A stretch of DNA of 64,000 bases from Acidiflorens sp963841945 (GCA_963841945.1 CAWJFC010000016.1:437562-501561); one strand, 5' to 3'; numbered from the stretch's first letter, positions 14,477 to 23,737 are shown. Numbers and translations are program-made. Notes: a model not told the origin generated them from the letters alone.

Positions 14477-16197
14477 CAGTACCCTACCGCCTTCCCATTG
14501 TTGCGTCCGTCGCTCGCGCCCAGCCGTTCACCGGTTTTGGGATCGACCATAATACACTCGCCGTCGCCCCAGGAATGCCGGAGGGCCAGCCTATGCCCCA
14601 TGGATCGCAGAAGATTCATTGTATCGGGAGAGAGGCGGTCTTCGACATCAATCTGGTCAGGGAGCCATTGATTATGAAAGCGCGGGGAATTGACGGCCTC
14701 CTGTATATCGAGACCGAAATCGACCACCCCCATCAGAATATTAGCCACCGTGGTGGTGATCGTCGGCCCCCCGGGCGAGCCGAGAACGAGGAATAGCTTG
14801 CCATCCTTAAGGACGATGGTCGGTGTCATCGCGGAAAGAGGCCTTTTGTTCGGACCGACCGCGTTTGCCGGACCCTGGATCAGACCGTAAGCATTCGGGA
14901 CACCTTGCTTGGAGGCGAAATCGTCCATCTCGTCGTTGAGCAGGAAGCCGAGGCCCTCCGCGGTTACGCGCGAGCCGAACGAATCATTCAGGGTGGTTGT
15001 GACGGCGACCGCATTGCCCTCACTATCGACCACCGAATAGTGCGTGGTGTTTTCGGGTTCGTGGATTTCGACGGCCTGCGAACTGGCCACACGCTCCAGG
15101 TTGTCGAATGGCGGGCGTTTAAGATCCTTGCTCGGACTGGCATGCTTCGCATCGATGGACTCGCGCCATGCCTCCGCGTATTTCTTGTCGATCAGCTGCG
15201 GTACGGGAACCCTGGAGAAATCGGGATCGCCCATGAATTCAGCGCGATCGTAGAAAGCCCGCCGGAAAGCTTCAACCGTGAGGTGAATCGTTTCTGCTGA
15301 ACGGTTGCCGGTTCTGGAGAGGTCAAAGCCTTCGAGAATGTTGAGGATTTCGATGAGCGCCGTGCCCCCCGACGACGGCGGAGGTGCGCCGATAATGTCG
15401 TAGCCGCGATAGGTCCCACGAATCGGCTCGCGTTCCTTGACCTCATACGCGGCCAGATCGGCGGCAGTCACGAGGCCTCCGCCCTTCTGAATGTCGGAAG
15501 CCAACTCCCGTGCCAGTTCGCCGTGATAAAAGTCATCGGGATTTTTCGCGATTCGCTCGAGCGTCCGCGCCAGTTCCGGCTGCTTGAATACTTCGCCAGC
15601 CTGGTAAAGCTTTCCCTCTCCCAGAAAAATGCGGCGCGACTCCGGAAATTCCGCCAGATGCCTATCGTCCTTGAGATCTCGAACATCCTCATAGGCGAGC
15701 GGGAACCCATCGCGTGCCAGCCTGATGGCAGGTGCCATTACTTTTTCGAGCGTGAGCTTGCCGTATTTTTTCTCCGCATACGCCAGACCGGCGACTGAGC
15801 CGGGAATGCCAATCGCCTTGTACCCCACCACGCTAAGATCGCGAACCACCTTGCCCTCCGCGTCGAGGTACATATTTTCGTTGGCGGCTGCTGGAGCCTT
15901 CTCGCGGAAGTCGATGAAATGCGTCTCGCCGTTCGCGGTGCGCAGAAGCAGAAATCCTCCGCCGCCGATGTTGCCAGCTTGCGGATGAACGACGGCCAGG
16001 GCGAATCCGGTGGCAACCGCGGCATCGACTGCGTTGCCGCCCGCTTGCATGATTTCGATTCCGGCGCGCGAGGCGAGTTCGTGCACGCTCGCCACCATGG
16101 CGTGTTGCGCATGCGTCGGATTGAAAGGAGCTGCGCGTAGGCTGACCGTGAAGAGGGCAAACACGGCGCAAATCGCTATTTTGAATTGAAGGCGCAT
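14476..16197 (-). CDS. ggt: Gamma-glutamyltransferase (Ntn hydrolase)
   Basis: A 573-aa periplasmic enzyme that cleaves or transfers the gamma-glutamyl group of glutathione. Residues 1-22 are a signal peptide ending SLRAA. The precursor self-cleaves before the catalytic Thr at about 384 (ENTTHYSVVD), giving large and small subunits. Also seen are GGNAVDAAVA near 53, PGSVAGL near 132, the substrate region LNDEMDDF, and the oxyanion GSPGGPTI. Length is normal. It is the first gene of a two-gene unit with the isomerase. No clear Shine-Dalgarno stands out. Confidence 0.93.
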   Translation of the reverse strand: MRLQFKIAICAVFALFTVSLRAAPFNPTHAQHAMVASVHELASRAGIEIMQAGGNAVDAAVATGFALAVVHPQAGNIGGGGFLLLRTANGETHFIDFREKAPAAANENMYLDAEGKVVRDLSVVGYKAIGIPGSVAGLAYAEKKYGKLTLEKVMAPAIRLARDGFPLAYEDVRDLKDDRHLAEFPESRRIFLGEGKLYQAGEVFKQPELARTLERIAKNPDDFYHGELARELASDIQKGGGLVTAADLAAYEVKEREPIRGTYRGYDIIGAPPPSSGGTALIEILNILEGFDLSRTGNRSAETIHLTVEAFRRAFYDRAEFMGDPDFSRVPVPQLIDKKYAEAWRESIDAKHASPSKDLKRPPFDNLERVASSQAVEIHEPENTTHYSVVDSEGNAVAVTTTLNDSFGSRVTAEGLGFLLNDEMDDFASKQGVPNAYGLIQGPANAVGPNKRPLSAMTPTIVLKDGKLFLVLGSPGGPTITTTVANILMGVVDFGLDIQEAVNSPRFHNQWLPDQIDVEDRLSPDTMNLLRSMGHRLALRHSWGDGECIMVDPKTGERLGASDGRNNGKAVGY

Positions 16198-16319
16198 GGG
16201 AAGCGAACTTACGAGGCTAGTCTAGTGCGTCGGCGGGAGTCAAACGTCAACCTGCTGAACACTGCACGCCGGTAAATGTCTCACAACACGGTTACGATTC
16301 ATTGCTTCTCGGTCGATGG

Positions 16320-16853
16320 TCAACCGAGCGCGGCCAATCGTTGATTGCTTTCGTTGACTCCCTCGGTTACGCCTGCTTCCGCGTAGAGGTCACGGGCTTC
16401 TGTCCAAAGCATGGTTGCCCTCGCCTTGTCGCGAGCCTCGGCTTTGAGGATGGCAAATCCGCGAATGGCATTGGCCAGCTCGAGCGGTGTCGTCTGCTGG
16501 TCGCTACGGTAGATCTCAAGAGCCTCGACATAACAGGGCTCGGCTAGGGCTGGATGGCCGGCAGAACGATGGATGTCTCCAAGGTGCCGAACCGTGTGCG
16601 CAAGTCTGGGCCGATTTCCTTCATCCCGATAAATGGCAACTGCCTCCTCATAGTGCTGCAAGGCCTCATTAAGGTGATGAAGGTCCCGCTCAATCTGACC
16701 GAGGGCCGTCAGCGCACGGGCGAGATCGGATCGCGCGCCCGACTTGCGACAGAGATTGACAGCCGCTGCAAGACCGCTTTTCGCATCCTCGTATCGGCTA
16801 TCTCGCCGGGCCTGAAGTGCGTCCTGGATCAGGTTCCCTATTTGTTCCGGCAT
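16320..16853 (-). CDS. Tetratricopeptide-repeat protein
   Basis: A 177-aa soluble protein, nearly all TPR-type helices: units near residues 20-53, 58-95 (LGQIERDLHHLNEALQHYEEA), and 98-132 (LGDIHRSAGHPALAEPCYVEA), plus a C-terminal helix pair. No signal peptide. TPR proteins are scaffolds, so no pathway can be assigned. It starts 28 bp downstream of the YjbR-like gene on the same strand and is probably cotranscribed with it. Confidence 0.75.
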   Translation of the reverse strand: MPEQIGNLIQDALQARRDSRYEDAKSGLAAAVNLCRKSGARSDLARALTALGQIERDLHHLNEALQHYEEAVAIYRDEGNRPRLAHTVRHLGDIHRSAGHPALAEPCYVEALEIYRSDQQTTPLELANAIRGFAILKAEARDKARATMLWTEARDLYAEAGVTEGVNESNQRLAALG

Positions 16854-16881
16854 TTTGCTCCTTACCTACCAGCGGAGGCGT

Positions 16882-17340
16882 TTACCTGCCGCGATGGGAC
16901 CCCGATGATTTCGCCTTCGACGTGGCCGGCGGTTTACTTGGCAATTTCGTCCTGATTTTCTTCTTCGCTGCGCTGGGATTTTTCCGCTTCGCGGTGTGCG
17001 ACTTCGCCTTTTCTTTGGGAGCCTTCGAGGCGACTAATTCATAAGATCGGCGAATCAGGGATTCGAGCTCGCTTGCCGGCAGGAGGTTGGAATTTGCGAT
17101 CTGGATCCACTTATAGCGGCCGACGTAAGGCGCTGGCGTGATGCCTTCGATTTCGAGCAAGTCGTGAAAGGCTTCGGGCGAAGACTTCAATGTCATGCGT
17201 GGAAATCGGCCGTCGCAAAGGGCGATCCCAGTAAAGATCTTGCCGCGGACTTTAAAGCAAAGGTCGTCGGCCCACGGCATGTCCTCGGTCACATCCGGAA
17301 ACGAGGTGCACAACTTACGAACCCAGTCCAGGTCGGGCAT
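16882..17340 (-). CDS. MmcQ/YjbR family protein with basic tail
   Basis: A 152-aa protein. Residues 1-108 match the MmcQ/YjbR (CyaY-like fold) family: LCTSFPDVTEDMPWADDLCFKV, GKIFTGIAL, SPEAFHDLLE and GRYKWIQI. From about 110 onward it has a Lys/Ala/Ser-rich tail (AKRKNPSAAKKKIRTK) resembling histone-like tails, which suggests nucleic-acid binding. The family has no settled function. It is the probable first gene of the unit with the TPR gene. Confidence 0.8.
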   Translation of the reverse strand: MPDLDWVRKLCTSFPDVTEDMPWADDLCFKVRGKIFTGIALCDGRFPRMTLKSSPEAFHDLLEIEGITPAPYVGRYKWIQIANSNLLPASELESLIRRSYELVASKAPKEKAKSHTAKRKNPSAAKKKIRTKLPSKPPATSKAKSSGSHRGR

Positions 17341-17497
17341 CGAAAGATCATAGCGCGCAGACCAGGGTGCCTGCCAGGGATGGGTGGGGCGCCCGTCTCT
17401 CCATGCATTTCGGCTGTAACGCCACTGTAATGTGACTTGCCTTAGGATAGATAGGCGCGTGCAGAGCCAAATCGGCGATCTTCGATATTCTGTTAAC

Positions 17498-17520
17498 TAT
17501 AGCTAATCATTATTGCTATA
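17498..17520. promoter_or_regulatory. AT-rich inverted repeat before OprB-like gene (candidate operator)
   Basis: TATAGC (17498-17503) and GCTATA (17515-17520) form a 6-bp inverted repeat with an 11-bp AT-rich spacer, ending 9 bases before the ATG. The strong local drop in GC suggests a promoter or operator. No regulator gene is adjacent. Confidence 0.4.
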
Positions 17521-17529
17521 TTGATATTA

Positions 17530-18993
17530 ATGTGGGTGAGAATCCATCTCTTTAGCTATGTAACGCTCGCTCTGGCTTGTGCCGCCTCTCCGGTAGGGGG
17601 CCAGAGCTCGGGCACCCCTGCGCCTGCGGCGATCGCCTCCCAGACACAGCCCGACGCGCCTTCGGCAAACGCTCCTGACGCAGCCGACGCGCCCGACCCA
17701 GCGCCTGCCGATGACAGTACGGAGTCGATGTTCCCGCACTTCAAAAGCACCCGCTACTGGCTTTCCGGACAGGCGAATTTTATCTTTCAGGCCCTTCCTC
17801 CATTTCCCGCGCCCTATAGTGGCACACACAGTTTGGGCCCGAATTACGAGAAGGCGACGTCGCGCGTGCTGACGCTTTACACCGGGGCGCGACTGAACAA
17901 TTCGACCGAACTGCTGGTCGATATCGAAGAGGCGGGTGGCGCCGCGCTCAGCCAGGGCTTTGGGCTGGCCGGAAATACGGATCTGGACATCGTACGCAAT
18001 CCGCTCCTGAGCAAAGCTCCGTACCTCGGGCGGGGTATGATCCATCACGTTTTTGCCTTCAGCAAGGACAAAGTCGAAAACGACCGCAACGCGTTCTCGT
18101 TGTTTGACGAACTCCCGCGGCGACGGCTGGAAGTTCGCTTTGGCAAGTTCAGCATGCCGGATTTCATGGACGTCAATTCCGTGGGCAGCGACACGCATCT
18201 ACAGTTCATCAATTGGACGACCGACAATAACGGCGCGTGGGATTACGCGGCCGATACGCGCGGATACACCGTCGGCCTCCTCGCCGATTACGAAGACCGC
18301 AACTGGGGATTTCGCTTTGTTGAGGCGCTCATGCCCAAGGTGGCGAATGGAATCGATCTGGTTTGGCGGCCCTGGCAGGTGCACGCGGAAAACTTCGAAT
18401 ATGAATTACGGCATGGACTCGTCCCCAAAAAGGCAGGCGTAGTACGGCTGCTCGCATACACGAACTACGCGAACATGGGAATCTATCGCGAAGCCATTGC
18501 GCAGTTCGAACAGGGGCTCGTGCCCGTGCCCGACATTACCAATCATCCCTGGCACATTACGCGCAAGTATGGATTCGGCGCAAACGTGGAGCAGAATCTG
18601 ACTTCGAACCTGACGGCGTTCGCGCGCTTCGGCTGGGACAATGGCAAGACCGAGTCGTTCGCCTATACCGAAGTCGATTCCACCTTTGCTGCGGGACTGG
18701 GGGCGCGTGGTGCGTGGTGGCATCGCAAGCAGGACCGCGCCGGGCTTGCGATGGTGACGAACGGAATATGCAAAGACCATCAGGAGTACCTGCGACTCGG
18801 AGGACTGGGCTTTCTGCTCGGCGATGGAAACCTGAATTACGGGCGTGAGAACATCGTCGAGAGCTACTACACGGCTCATGTGTGGCGCGGGATCTACCTT
18901 GCTCCGGGCGTGCAGCATATCAACGACCCGGGCTATAACCGCGACCGCGGGCCGGTGGTGGTGCCTACGTTCCGGGCACATGTGGAGTTTTGA
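17530..18993 (+). CDS. OprB-like carbohydrate-selective porin
   Basis: A 487-aa outer-membrane protein. A signal peptide (residues about 5-23) is followed by an Ala/Pro/Asp-rich linker and a beta-barrel of about 420 residues. It shows porin-type alternation (YWLSGQANFIFQALPPF, ARLNNSTELLVDIE, FGKFSMPDFMDVN, YTVGLLADYEDRNWGFRF) and ends on aromatic Phe (RAHVEF), the usual barrel-insertion signal. Closest in character to OprB or related carbohydrate porins. ATG 17530 is chosen; TTG 17521 is an alternative. It stands alone, and the AT-rich inverted repeat just upstream may control it. Confidence 0.75.
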   Translation: MWVRIHLFSYVTLALACAASPVGGQSSGTPAPAAIASQTQPDAPSANAPDAADAPDPAPADDSTESMFPHFKSTRYWLSGQANFIFQALPPFPAPYSGTHSLGPNYEKATSRVLTLYTGARLNNSTELLVDIEEAGGAALSQGFGLAGNTDLDIVRNPLLSKAPYLGRGMIHHVFAFSKDKVENDRNAFSLFDELPRRRLEVRFGKFSMPDFMDVNSVGSDTHLQFINWTTDNNGAWDYAADTRGYTVGLLADYEDRNWGFRFVEALMPKVANGIDLVWRPWQVHAENFEYELRHGLVPKKAGVVRLLAYTNYANMGIYREAIAQFEQGLVPVPDITNHPWHITRKYGFGANVEQNLTSNLTAFARFGWDNGKTESFAYTEVDSTFAAGLGARGAWWHRKQDRAGLAMVTNGICKDHQEYLRLGGLGFLLGDGNLNYGRENIVESYYTAHVWRGIYLAPGVQHINDPGYNRDRGPVVVPTFRAHVEF

Positions 18994-18996
18994 AGG

Positions 18997-19098
18997 CAGT
19001 TCTCAGTTGCCAGTTCTCAGTTCTCAGTTCTCAGTTCTCAGTTCTCAGTTCTCAGTTCTCAGTTCTCAGTTCTCAGTTCTCAGTTCTCAGTTCTCAGT
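18997..19098. repeat. Tandem 7-bp repeat (CAGTTCT)n
   Basis: Immediately after the porin stop, CAGTTCT is repeated about a dozen times almost perfectly (19011-19097), preceded by one CAGTTGC variant. It is a true short tandem repeat of the same word family as the other spacer blocks. Copy number is likely to vary between strains. It lies in the 3' untranslated region between convergent genes. Confidence 0.93.
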
Positions 19099-19156
19099 GA
19101 GATTTTAGAACCGCGATACTGAGTTGCCTCTCGCCTTTGAAATATTCCGCGACTTG

Positions 19157-20089
19157 CTAGCTGCCGCGCTCGGTGCCCGCTTCTAGCTTATCCGCCGTGC
19201 GCACCGCCCAGGCCATGCGCGGCGTGTTGTGAGAGATGCCAAACCTGCCTTGCGCATCGAGAAGAATAATTCCGCCGTGGCCATTGAGACGCTCCTTCAG
19301 ATAATTCATCGCCTCTTTCGCGACCCACTCGGGCAGATTGCCGGCGGCGACCCGGTCGGCCGCCCACTTCGCCAGCACCAACTTCATGATGGGTTCGCCC
19401 CAGCCCGTGGTGGAAGCGGCAGCGCTGCCGTTATCGGCGTAGCAGCCGCAGCCGATCAGCGATGAGTCGCCGAGTCGTCCGGGAGCTTTATTGATGGTGC
19501 CCCCAGTGGAGGTTGAGGCCGCAATATTGCCGTTGCGGTCAAGAGCGACCGCGCCCACCGTATCGTGTGAAAGCACGTCGTCCGGAAGCTCGGGGGCAAA
19601 CAGATCGTTGCCATGAGTTGAGGCCTGCGCTTGATATTCGCGCAGGCGCTCCACCTCGCGGGGAATGATCAGGTCTTCATTGTTGCAAAGCTCGATGCCG
19701 TGCTCGGCGGCAAAGCGCTCGGCACCTTCGGCGACGAAATAAACGTGCGGGCTGTTGCTAAGGATCTGGCGCGCGGCGCGGACGGGATTGCGCAGACGCT
19801 CGACGCAGCCGACGCCTCCACCCCGGAGCGTCTCGCCGTCCATTATGAAGGCGTCGAGTTGCACTTTGCCGTCGCGATTGAGAAAACTGCCGCGGCCGGC
19901 GTCGAAGGTTTCATCGTCTTCCATGACGACAATGGCCTCTTCAACCGCGTCGAGGGCGGAGCCGCCCAGTTCCAGCGCACGCCAACCCGCAGACGCGGCG
20001 TTGCGGACGCCATGGAGGTGCGCCTCGACCATGTCATCTGGAATCGCCCAGGCACCACCGTGAACGACTAAAACTGGATTTGTTGGCAA
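19157..20089 (-). CDS. iaaA: Isoaspartyl peptidase/L-asparaginase (Ntn hydrolase)
   Basis: A 310-aa plant-type asparaginase family enzyme that hydrolyses isoaspartyl dipeptides and asparagine. Hallmarks are LVVHGGAWAIP at the start, FDAGRGSFLNRDG, the autocleavage site HDTVGAVALD with Thr177 as nucleophile, STSTGGT, PGRLGDSSLIGCG and GWGEPIMK. The enzyme self-processes into alpha and beta subunits. No signal peptide, so probably cytoplasmic. Length is typical. It is separated from the next minus-strand gene by about 40 bp, so a shared transcript is possible. Confidence 0.93.
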   Translation of the reverse strand: MPTNPVLVVHGGAWAIPDDMVEAHLHGVRNAASAGWRALELGGSALDAVEEAIVVMEDDETFDAGRGSFLNRDGKVQLDAFIMDGETLRGGGVGCVERLRNPVRAARQILSNSPHVYFVAEGAERFAAEHGIELCNNEDLIIPREVERLREYQAQASTHGNDLFAPELPDDVLSHDTVGAVALDRNGNIAASTSTGGTINKAPGRLGDSSLIGCGCYADNGSAAASTTGWGEPIMKLVLAKWAADRVAAGNLPEWVAKEAMNYLKERLNGHGGIILLDAQGRFGISHNTPRMAWAVRTADKLEAGTERGS

Positions 20090-20129
20090 GTTCCGGCTCC
20101 CACGAAAAGTTCGGCGTCTAGTCTAGCAT

Positions 20130-20519
20130 TCACGGGGACTTGGCTCGTTCGCCGCGCGGACGGTTCACGATGGCAAGCAGGATGCTTGCGATCCACAGAC
20201 TGTACATTGCCCATCGGAAGATCTGGCTGCTGTGGAGTCCGCGTGCGGGATCCATAAAGAAAGCGGCGATCAGCAGAAACGGCGCGAGCATGATCAGAAT
20301 TGAAGCTGCACGTTGGGCGCGATGAAAGGGCTGACTGTTCGACAACGCAATATTGGCAACACCGGCCGCCAGGATGAGTAGATGGCGGGAACGGAAAACC
20401 AGTCGGGTGACGTCATCGAGATGCGGGACGTTAGCCACATGGCGCATATATTGGCCGGTCAGGGGAAAAGCGAGCAAAGTCAGCAGTCCTACGATCCAAT
20501 GCGCGCGCGGCCAGTTCAA
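20130..20519 (-). CDS. Four-helix membrane protein, unknown function
   Basis: About 129 aa with four membrane spans: AHWIVGLLTLLAFPLTG, LLILAAGVANIALS, ASILIMLAPFLLIAAFF and YSLWIASILLAIV. Charged loops contain HLDDVTRLVFRSRH. No family is recognised. The start is uncertain: GGGGAGG lies 8 bases before TTG 20519, which favours this codon; a GTG at 20525 and a longer frame to 20597 are also open. The gene lies upstream of the isoaspartyl peptidase gene on the same strand. Confidence 0.6.
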   Translation of the reverse strand: MNWPRAHWIVGLLTLLAFPLTGQYMRHVANVPHLDDVTRLVFRSRHLLILAAGVANIALSNSQPFHRAQRAASILIMLAPFLLIAAFFMDPARGLHSSQIFRWAMYSLWIASILLAIVNRPRGERAKSP

Positions 20520-20729
20520 AAGCACGCCCTCCCCGGTCAGGAATTCAGCATAACAGGCATGAAAATTAGGTGGTGACCCCTGTTCGCAATGGCGCAACCA
20601 TGACTTAGGTTACGGAGCCGAGAAATGAACGATGATTGGTGACGACGACAGCACGATATCATTCAACTTCGTTTGCTCTTCTATGCATGTTCATTGTTCG
20701 AGGGCAAATTTGCACGGAGGGAGACGGAC

Positions 20730-21011
20730 ATGCCAGATCCTGTTCTAGTCAAAATCAATCCGAAGTGGGTGTCTCTGATCAACTCGCCCCTGATGTGGCT
20801 GGTGTGGGCGCTTCAGGGCGTGGCCATTAGCTTTGCACCGCTATTTTTGTATTGGTCCGGTAAAGGGTGGTTTCTTCCAGCGGAGCGACGGTTCGTGGTG
20901 CCGGTGTGCTTTGTGATGATTTACCTGGAAGGCTTCTTCTTTTGTGGCCTCGCGAACCATGTGATCGGGCAGGTCCGTCGCGCGACGCAAGGGAGAGGCA
21001 CCGCGTTGTGA
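20730..21011 (+). CDS. Small two-span membrane protein, unknown
   Basis: A 93-aa protein from ATG 20730 (MPDPVLVKINPKW). GGAGGGAG precedes it by 6-13 bases and decides the start. Two hydrophobic stretches (SPLMWLVWALQGVAISFAPLFLYW and VVPVCFVMIYLEGFFFCGLA) form a hairpin with a Gly-Lys-Gly-Trp turn. The tail is basic. No homologous family is recognised. A single-gene unit facing the CDP-alcohol transferase gene. Confidence 0.65.
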   Translation: MPDPVLVKINPKWVSLINSPLMWLVWALQGVAISFAPLFLYWSGKGWFLPAERRFVVPVCFVMIYLEGFFFCGLANHVIGQVRRATQGRGTAL

Positions 21012-21107
21012 AATCGTATTTCTCGGAATGCGACGACTTCGCTGGCAAATTTCTAAGGTGAGCCGAGGTTACCGGAAATCTCTGGAAATATTTGGCTGGA
21101 AAAAATC

Positions 21108-21740
21108 TCAGGCGGCGCGCGTAGGTGCCAGCCCATCCATCTCCCGCGTGCGTTGCCAAGTGTAGAGAACGCGGTGAATGACGGTGATGGTCGAGAGTAC
21201 GGCAATCACCCATAACACCGGCGCCATGACGTTAAACAGCGCGCCGATGATGAGTAGGACCAGGCGCTCTGGACGCTCCATGAACCCAACCCGGCAGGTG
21301 CCGATGAGCGACTCGGCGCGGGCGCGGGCATAGCTCACCATGATGGCGCTGATCATCGCCAGAGCCGCCAGCACAACGTAGAAGAAGCGGTTGCCGCGCC
21401 CATAGAAAACCAGCAGTCCGAGGAAAAGTGACGCGTCGCTGTAGCGATCGACAATGGAGTCGAAAAAGCCGCCGAAGCGCGTAACCTGATTTGACGCGCG
21501 GGCCACCCGGCCATCCACCAGGTCAAAAAAACCGCTGCCGATAATGACCAGCCCGGCGTACAGGAACATGCGCCGCTGGTTTTCGCCATTGGCATAGCCG
21601 AATAGGAACGCAGCATAGCTGTTGACCACTAACCCCATCAGCGTAAGAACGTTGGGATTGATATGTGACAGGGCCAATAGGCGCACAATGGCATCCAGCA
21701 AAACGCCACAGGCACGTCCCACACTACTTGTCCAAGTCAT
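21108..21740 (-). CDS. CDP-alcohol phosphatidyltransferase
   Basis: A 210-aa integral membrane enzyme. The catalytic signature DGx2ARx8Gx3Dx3D is complete at residues 76-98 (DGRVARASNQ..., with G90, D94 and D98), and five to six hydrophobic helices flank it. The family transfers a phosphatidyl group from CDP-diacylglycerol to an alcohol (glycerol phosphate, inositol phosphate or others) to build phospholipids. The acceptor is not decided by sequence. Upstream on the same strand lies greA, about 80 bp away. Confidence 0.85.
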   Translation of the reverse strand: MTWTSSVGRACGVLLDAIVRLLALSHINPNVLTLMGLVVNSYAAFLFGYANGENQRRMFLYAGLVIIGSGFFDLVDGRVARASNQVTRFGGFFDSIVDRYSDASLFLGLLVFYGRGNRFFYVVLAALAMISAIMVSYARARAESLIGTCRVGFMERPERLVLLIIGALFNVMAPVLWVIAVLSTITVIHRVLYTWQRTREMDGLAPTRAA

Positions 21741-21823
21741 AGAATTCGATTACCGCTTACAGCTTGGCTTCTCGGCCGCAAGTAACTCTTTACGGCTTGG
21801 TGACTGGTGACCGGCTGCCTTGC

Positions 21824-22321
21824 CTATTTCGGTCCCGTGCCCGTATCCAGGTCCGCGAGGTCGTGCATCGTTGACAGCTCGAGAATCTCCATCTCCCGAT
21901 TGCCGTTAGGGGTTACAACGACCGCGGTATCGCCCACCTTTTTATTCAGCAGGGCTCGGCCGATGGGCGAAGTCGTCGAAATCTTGCCTGCCGTCACGTC
22001 CGACTCTTCGCTCATGACCAACTGGTACTCCATCTCCTCGCCCTTGACGTTGTCGTACACCTTGACCGTCGAGCCAAGTCCAACCTTGTCCTTCGGGATA
22101 TTGTTCATGTTGATCAGGGACAGGTCGGCCAGCCGCTTGCCCAGCTGGCGCACACGCGCCTTCAGGTATTCCTGGCGCTGCTTGGCTGTGTGATACTCGG
22201 CATTTTCGCTGAGGTCGCCCAGCGCCACTGCCTTCTTGAGTTCGCGCGGAATGTCGTAGGCGAGTTCATGCTCCAGAGTGTTCAACTCGTCTCGCAGCTT
22301 TTTCTTGATTTGCTCGGTCAT
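21824..22321 (-). CDS. greA: Transcription elongation factor GreA/GreB family
   Basis: A 165-aa protein that rescues backtracked RNA polymerase by stimulating transcript cleavage. The N-terminal coiled coil carries the tip motif DLSENAEYHTAKQRQ (the catalytic acidic pair corresponds to Asp and Glu here), and the C-terminal FKBP-like domain has VGLGSTVKVYDN, ISTTSPIGRALLNKKVGD and VVVTPNGNREMEI. Length is normal. ATG 22321 (MTEQIKKK) is preferred; an upstream ATG at 22360 would add 13 unrelated residues. No clear Shine-Dalgarno either way. Confidence 0.93.
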   Translation of the reverse strand: MTEQIKKKLRDELNTLEHELAYDIPRELKKAVALGDLSENAEYHTAKQRQEYLKARVRQLGKRLADLSLINMNNIPKDKVGLGSTVKVYDNVKGEEMEYQLVMSEESDVTAGKISTTSPIGRALLNKKVGDTAVVVTPNGNREMEILELSTMHDLADLDTGTGPK

Positions 22322-22597
22322 GAAATCGTCGTGTCGTGCGCACTGAAGCGCGTTGGTCATTATACGCCCGCTCTTGCCCGGATGCCGCTTGGCTCAATGC
22401 GTGCGGACCGGCCCGGAAACGAGTAAGGCTTTTAGGGGGAATGACTTAGAACCGAACCCCGGTACCAGGACAAAAGGAGATGTCCCGTGGCGCAACTTGG
22501 CCGACTGTCGTGCCTCCACTAGCTTACTAGCCGTTTGCTTTAGCGTCCGGCCTCCGCTAGACTTATCCTAGCGCGCCTTTCTGGGGAGAGGGCCTCC

Positions 22598-23131
22598 ATG
22601 AGTAACGGACAGGTTTTCCACATCGGCGACAAGGTCGTCTATCCCAATCACGGCGTTGGAATTATCGAACAAATCAGCAGCCATACCATCGGCACCACGG
22701 TAGAGCGCTTCTACCTCCTGAAAATCGCCGCCAGCAGCCTCAAGGTCATGATCCCGTTCAGCAATGCGAACAACGTGGGGATCCGCCCCGTAGTTCGCAA
22801 CGGCGAGGTGCAAAAAATCGTCGACTACCTCTCGACCGGCGAATGTATCAATGCGGCGGACTGGAAAGACCGGTTCAAAGAAAACTCCGATCGCATGCGC
22901 AGCGGTTCGCTCTCCGACGTGGCCACCGTGCTCAAGAGTCTGTTATTGCTTGCGCAGGAGAAGTCGCTCTCATTTCGGGAAAAGAAGATGCTGGAACGGG
23001 CCCGCTTCTTGCTGGTCAGCGAGATTGCCATCTCGCGCAATTGCGCCGAGACGGCCATCGAAGAAGCCTTGACCAAGGCGCTGACGAAGTGCAACTTGCG
23101 GCTGCCAGAGATTACCGAATTGGCTTCGTAA
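22598..23131 (+). CDS. carD: CarD/CdnL family transcription regulator
   Basis: A 177-aa protein that binds RNA polymerase beta through an N-terminal Tudor-like domain (residues about 8-70: FHIGDKVVYPNHGVGIIEQI, FYLLKI, KVMIPFSNANNVGIRPVV) and stabilises open promoter complexes, classically at rRNA genes. The C-terminal helical half (DWKDRFKENSDRMRSG, SFREKKMLERARFLLVSEI) contacts DNA. GGGGAGAGG precedes ATG 22598 by about 8 bases. It stands alone with about 240 bp upstream. Confidence 0.95.
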   Translation: MSNGQVFHIGDKVVYPNHGVGIIEQISSHTIGTTVERFYLLKIAASSLKVMIPFSNANNVGIRPVVRNGEVQKIVDYLSTGECINAADWKDRFKENSDRMRSGSLSDVATVLKSLLLLAQEKSLSFREKKMLERARFLLVSEIAISRNCAETAIEEALTKALTKCNLRLPEITELAS

Positions 23132-23216
23132 TACGCGTTCGCACCGCCGATCTCTTGTCTAACTCCCTCCCAGCTTCACCCTCTGAAATAAATGGTTAGC
23201 GCGTGTAAATAGGGGG

Positions 23217-23645
23217 TCAGCGCGTGCCATGCGCCTCCAGCCAGGACTGCAGGATCAGCATCGCCGCCATCCGATCCACAGCCTTCCCGCGCTTCTCGAT
23301 TGAGAGGTTCGTCTCCCGCAAAAGACGATTAGCCTCAGTTGAGGTCCAGCGCTCGTCCCAGAGGTGAACGGGCAAACCAAATTTCGTCTTAAGGTCGTCG
23401 GCGAATTGTCGCATCTTCTCCGACTGCGTGCCCTCGGCTCCACTCAGCCGCAAGGGCAGGCCGACGACGATCTCCGCCACGTCATATCGAGTGAGAACCT
23501 CGCCGAGTGCCGCCCAGTCGCGCCGTTTATTCTGGCGATGGATGGTATCCAACCCCTGGGCCGTGATGCCAAGCGGGTCGGAAACGGCGACCCCAATTCG
23601 TCTCGCGCCTACGTCGAGGCCAAGGATGCGGCGATGCAAGGACAT
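23217..23645 (-). CDS. ruvX: RuvX/YqgF family putative pre-16S rRNA nuclease
   Basis: A 142-aa RNase H-fold protein of the YqgF family, believed to process the 5' end of 16S rRNA or to resolve Holliday junctions. Key motifs are ILGLDVGARRIGVAVSDP with the catalytic Asp, IVVGLPLRLSG, VHLWDERWTSTEA and KRGKAVDRMAAMLILQSW with the final Asp. ATG 23645 (MSLHRRI) is preferred over the longer frame to 23684. In many genomes ruvX sits beside mltG, which lies 1.5 kb away here on the other strand. Confidence 0.93.
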   Translation of the reverse strand: MSLHRRILGLDVGARRIGVAVSDPLGITAQGLDTIHRQNKRRDWAALGEVLTRYDVAEIVVGLPLRLSGAEGTQSEKMRQFADDLKTKFGLPVHLWDERWTSTEANRLLRETNLSIEKRGKAVDRMAAMLILQSWLEAHGTR

Positions 23646-23737
23646 ACCAGGATCATGGCGGGGAGGCGAAGGAACGTCAAGCAAGGAACGTCTAGCGAGC
23701 TAAGAGCTGCAAGCACTCAGCCCCAAGCGAAAGCGAT

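Noticed and set aside
18997..19098. Tandem array considered as CRISPR
   Set aside because: The unit is 7 bp without unique spacers and no cas genes are nearby.
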